From Pseudonocardia thermophila (lineage in GTDB: Bacteria > Actinomycetota > Actinomycetes > Mycobacteriales > Pseudonocardiaceae), in assembly GCF_900142365.1 (NCBI RefSeq), contig NZ_FRAP01000005.1:241124-305123 (forward strand): a stretch of DNA of 64,000 nucleotides, given 5' to 3'. Positions 63,917 to 64,000 of the stretch are shown here, piece after piece. A model generated the notes under the pieces. The model made no database searches. It was not told the origin of the DNA and saw nothing but the letters and a program-made list of their open reading frames with translations. Both the position numbers and the translations under genes were made by a program. Each line of letters opens with the position of its first letter. Position 1 is the first letter of the stretch.

Positions 63917-64000
63917 GGGTTCGCGAGAGGCTGAGGTTCAGGCCACCTCGCCCCGTTGGGCGATGGTGTCACTATACATGACTTCCCACTCTATGGGTGT

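Overview
The DNA is very GC-rich, has actinobacterial codon use, and carries actinobacterial families (DUF1918, a long HPF, DUF3500, an LLM oxidoreductase, actinobacterial-type integrase). A Pseudonocardia-like soil actinomycete fits best; this is inference, because no rRNA, tRNA or taxonomic marker gene is present.

Layout. (1) 0.4-14 kb: a molybdenum-hydroxylase operon (FAD, 2Fe-2S and Mo subunits, a MoxR ATPase, a CoxE-like VWA protein, a DUF3500 protein). Next come an AcoR-type regulator, a Baeyer-Villiger monooxygenase, an SMP-30 lactonase and an acyl-CoA synthetase, so this looks like an oxidation, lactone and CoA-activation catabolic block. A CDF metal exporter follows. (2) 15.6-22.6 kb: a drug-efflux MFS pump with its TetR repressor, then a complete peptide/nickel-type ABC importer. 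(3) 22.8-30.2 kb: a frameshifted 2-methylfumaryl-CoA isomerase homologue, an acyl-CoA ligase, and a polyamine-type ABC importer whose binding protein is cut off at a rearrangement joint. The other side of the joint is a fragment of a second Mo-hydroxylase, followed by a 5'-truncated ligase. (4) 30.4-33.2 kb: an amidase and a LuxR regulator. (5) 33.4-36.1 kb: a dormancy/stress island (DUF1918, Hsp20, universal stress protein, HPF with a duplicated C-terminal domain) with a DosR-box-like palindrome. (6) 36.1-42.8 kb: cupin, BKACE (DUF849), P450 and a complete TRAP transporter. The cupin/BKACE and TRAP promoters share a TGATAAC-type sequence. (7) 42.8-49.2 kb: gene decay, with SDR, MBL and VOC pseudogenes, a broken NgoMIV-like restriction-modification pair of visibly lower GC, an integrase 5' fragment and a wrecked IS256-type transposase. 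(8) 49.5-51.4 kb: an intact IS1634-type insertion sequence. (9) 51.6-61.1 kb: a compact catabolic operon (MaoC hydratase, enoyl-CoA hydratase, amidase, SDR, LLM monooxygenase, alpha/beta hydrolase, acyl-CoA ligase) with a TetR regulator and an MHS-family importer. The ligase and importer promoters carry nearly the same 27-bp element. (10) 61.6-64 kb: a GntR pseudogene, a probable relaxase remnant and an integrase that keeps its catalytic domain but lacks its N-terminus.

The window is therefore an accessory catabolic region: several substrate-specific modules (importer, activating ligase, oxygenase, hydrolase, hydratase, each with a regulator) set among mobile-element debris. The two integrase pieces at about 47.6 and 63.9 kb lie in the same orientation and contain complementary parts of one protein type. 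Excising the DNA between them as a circle would put them in N-to-C order.
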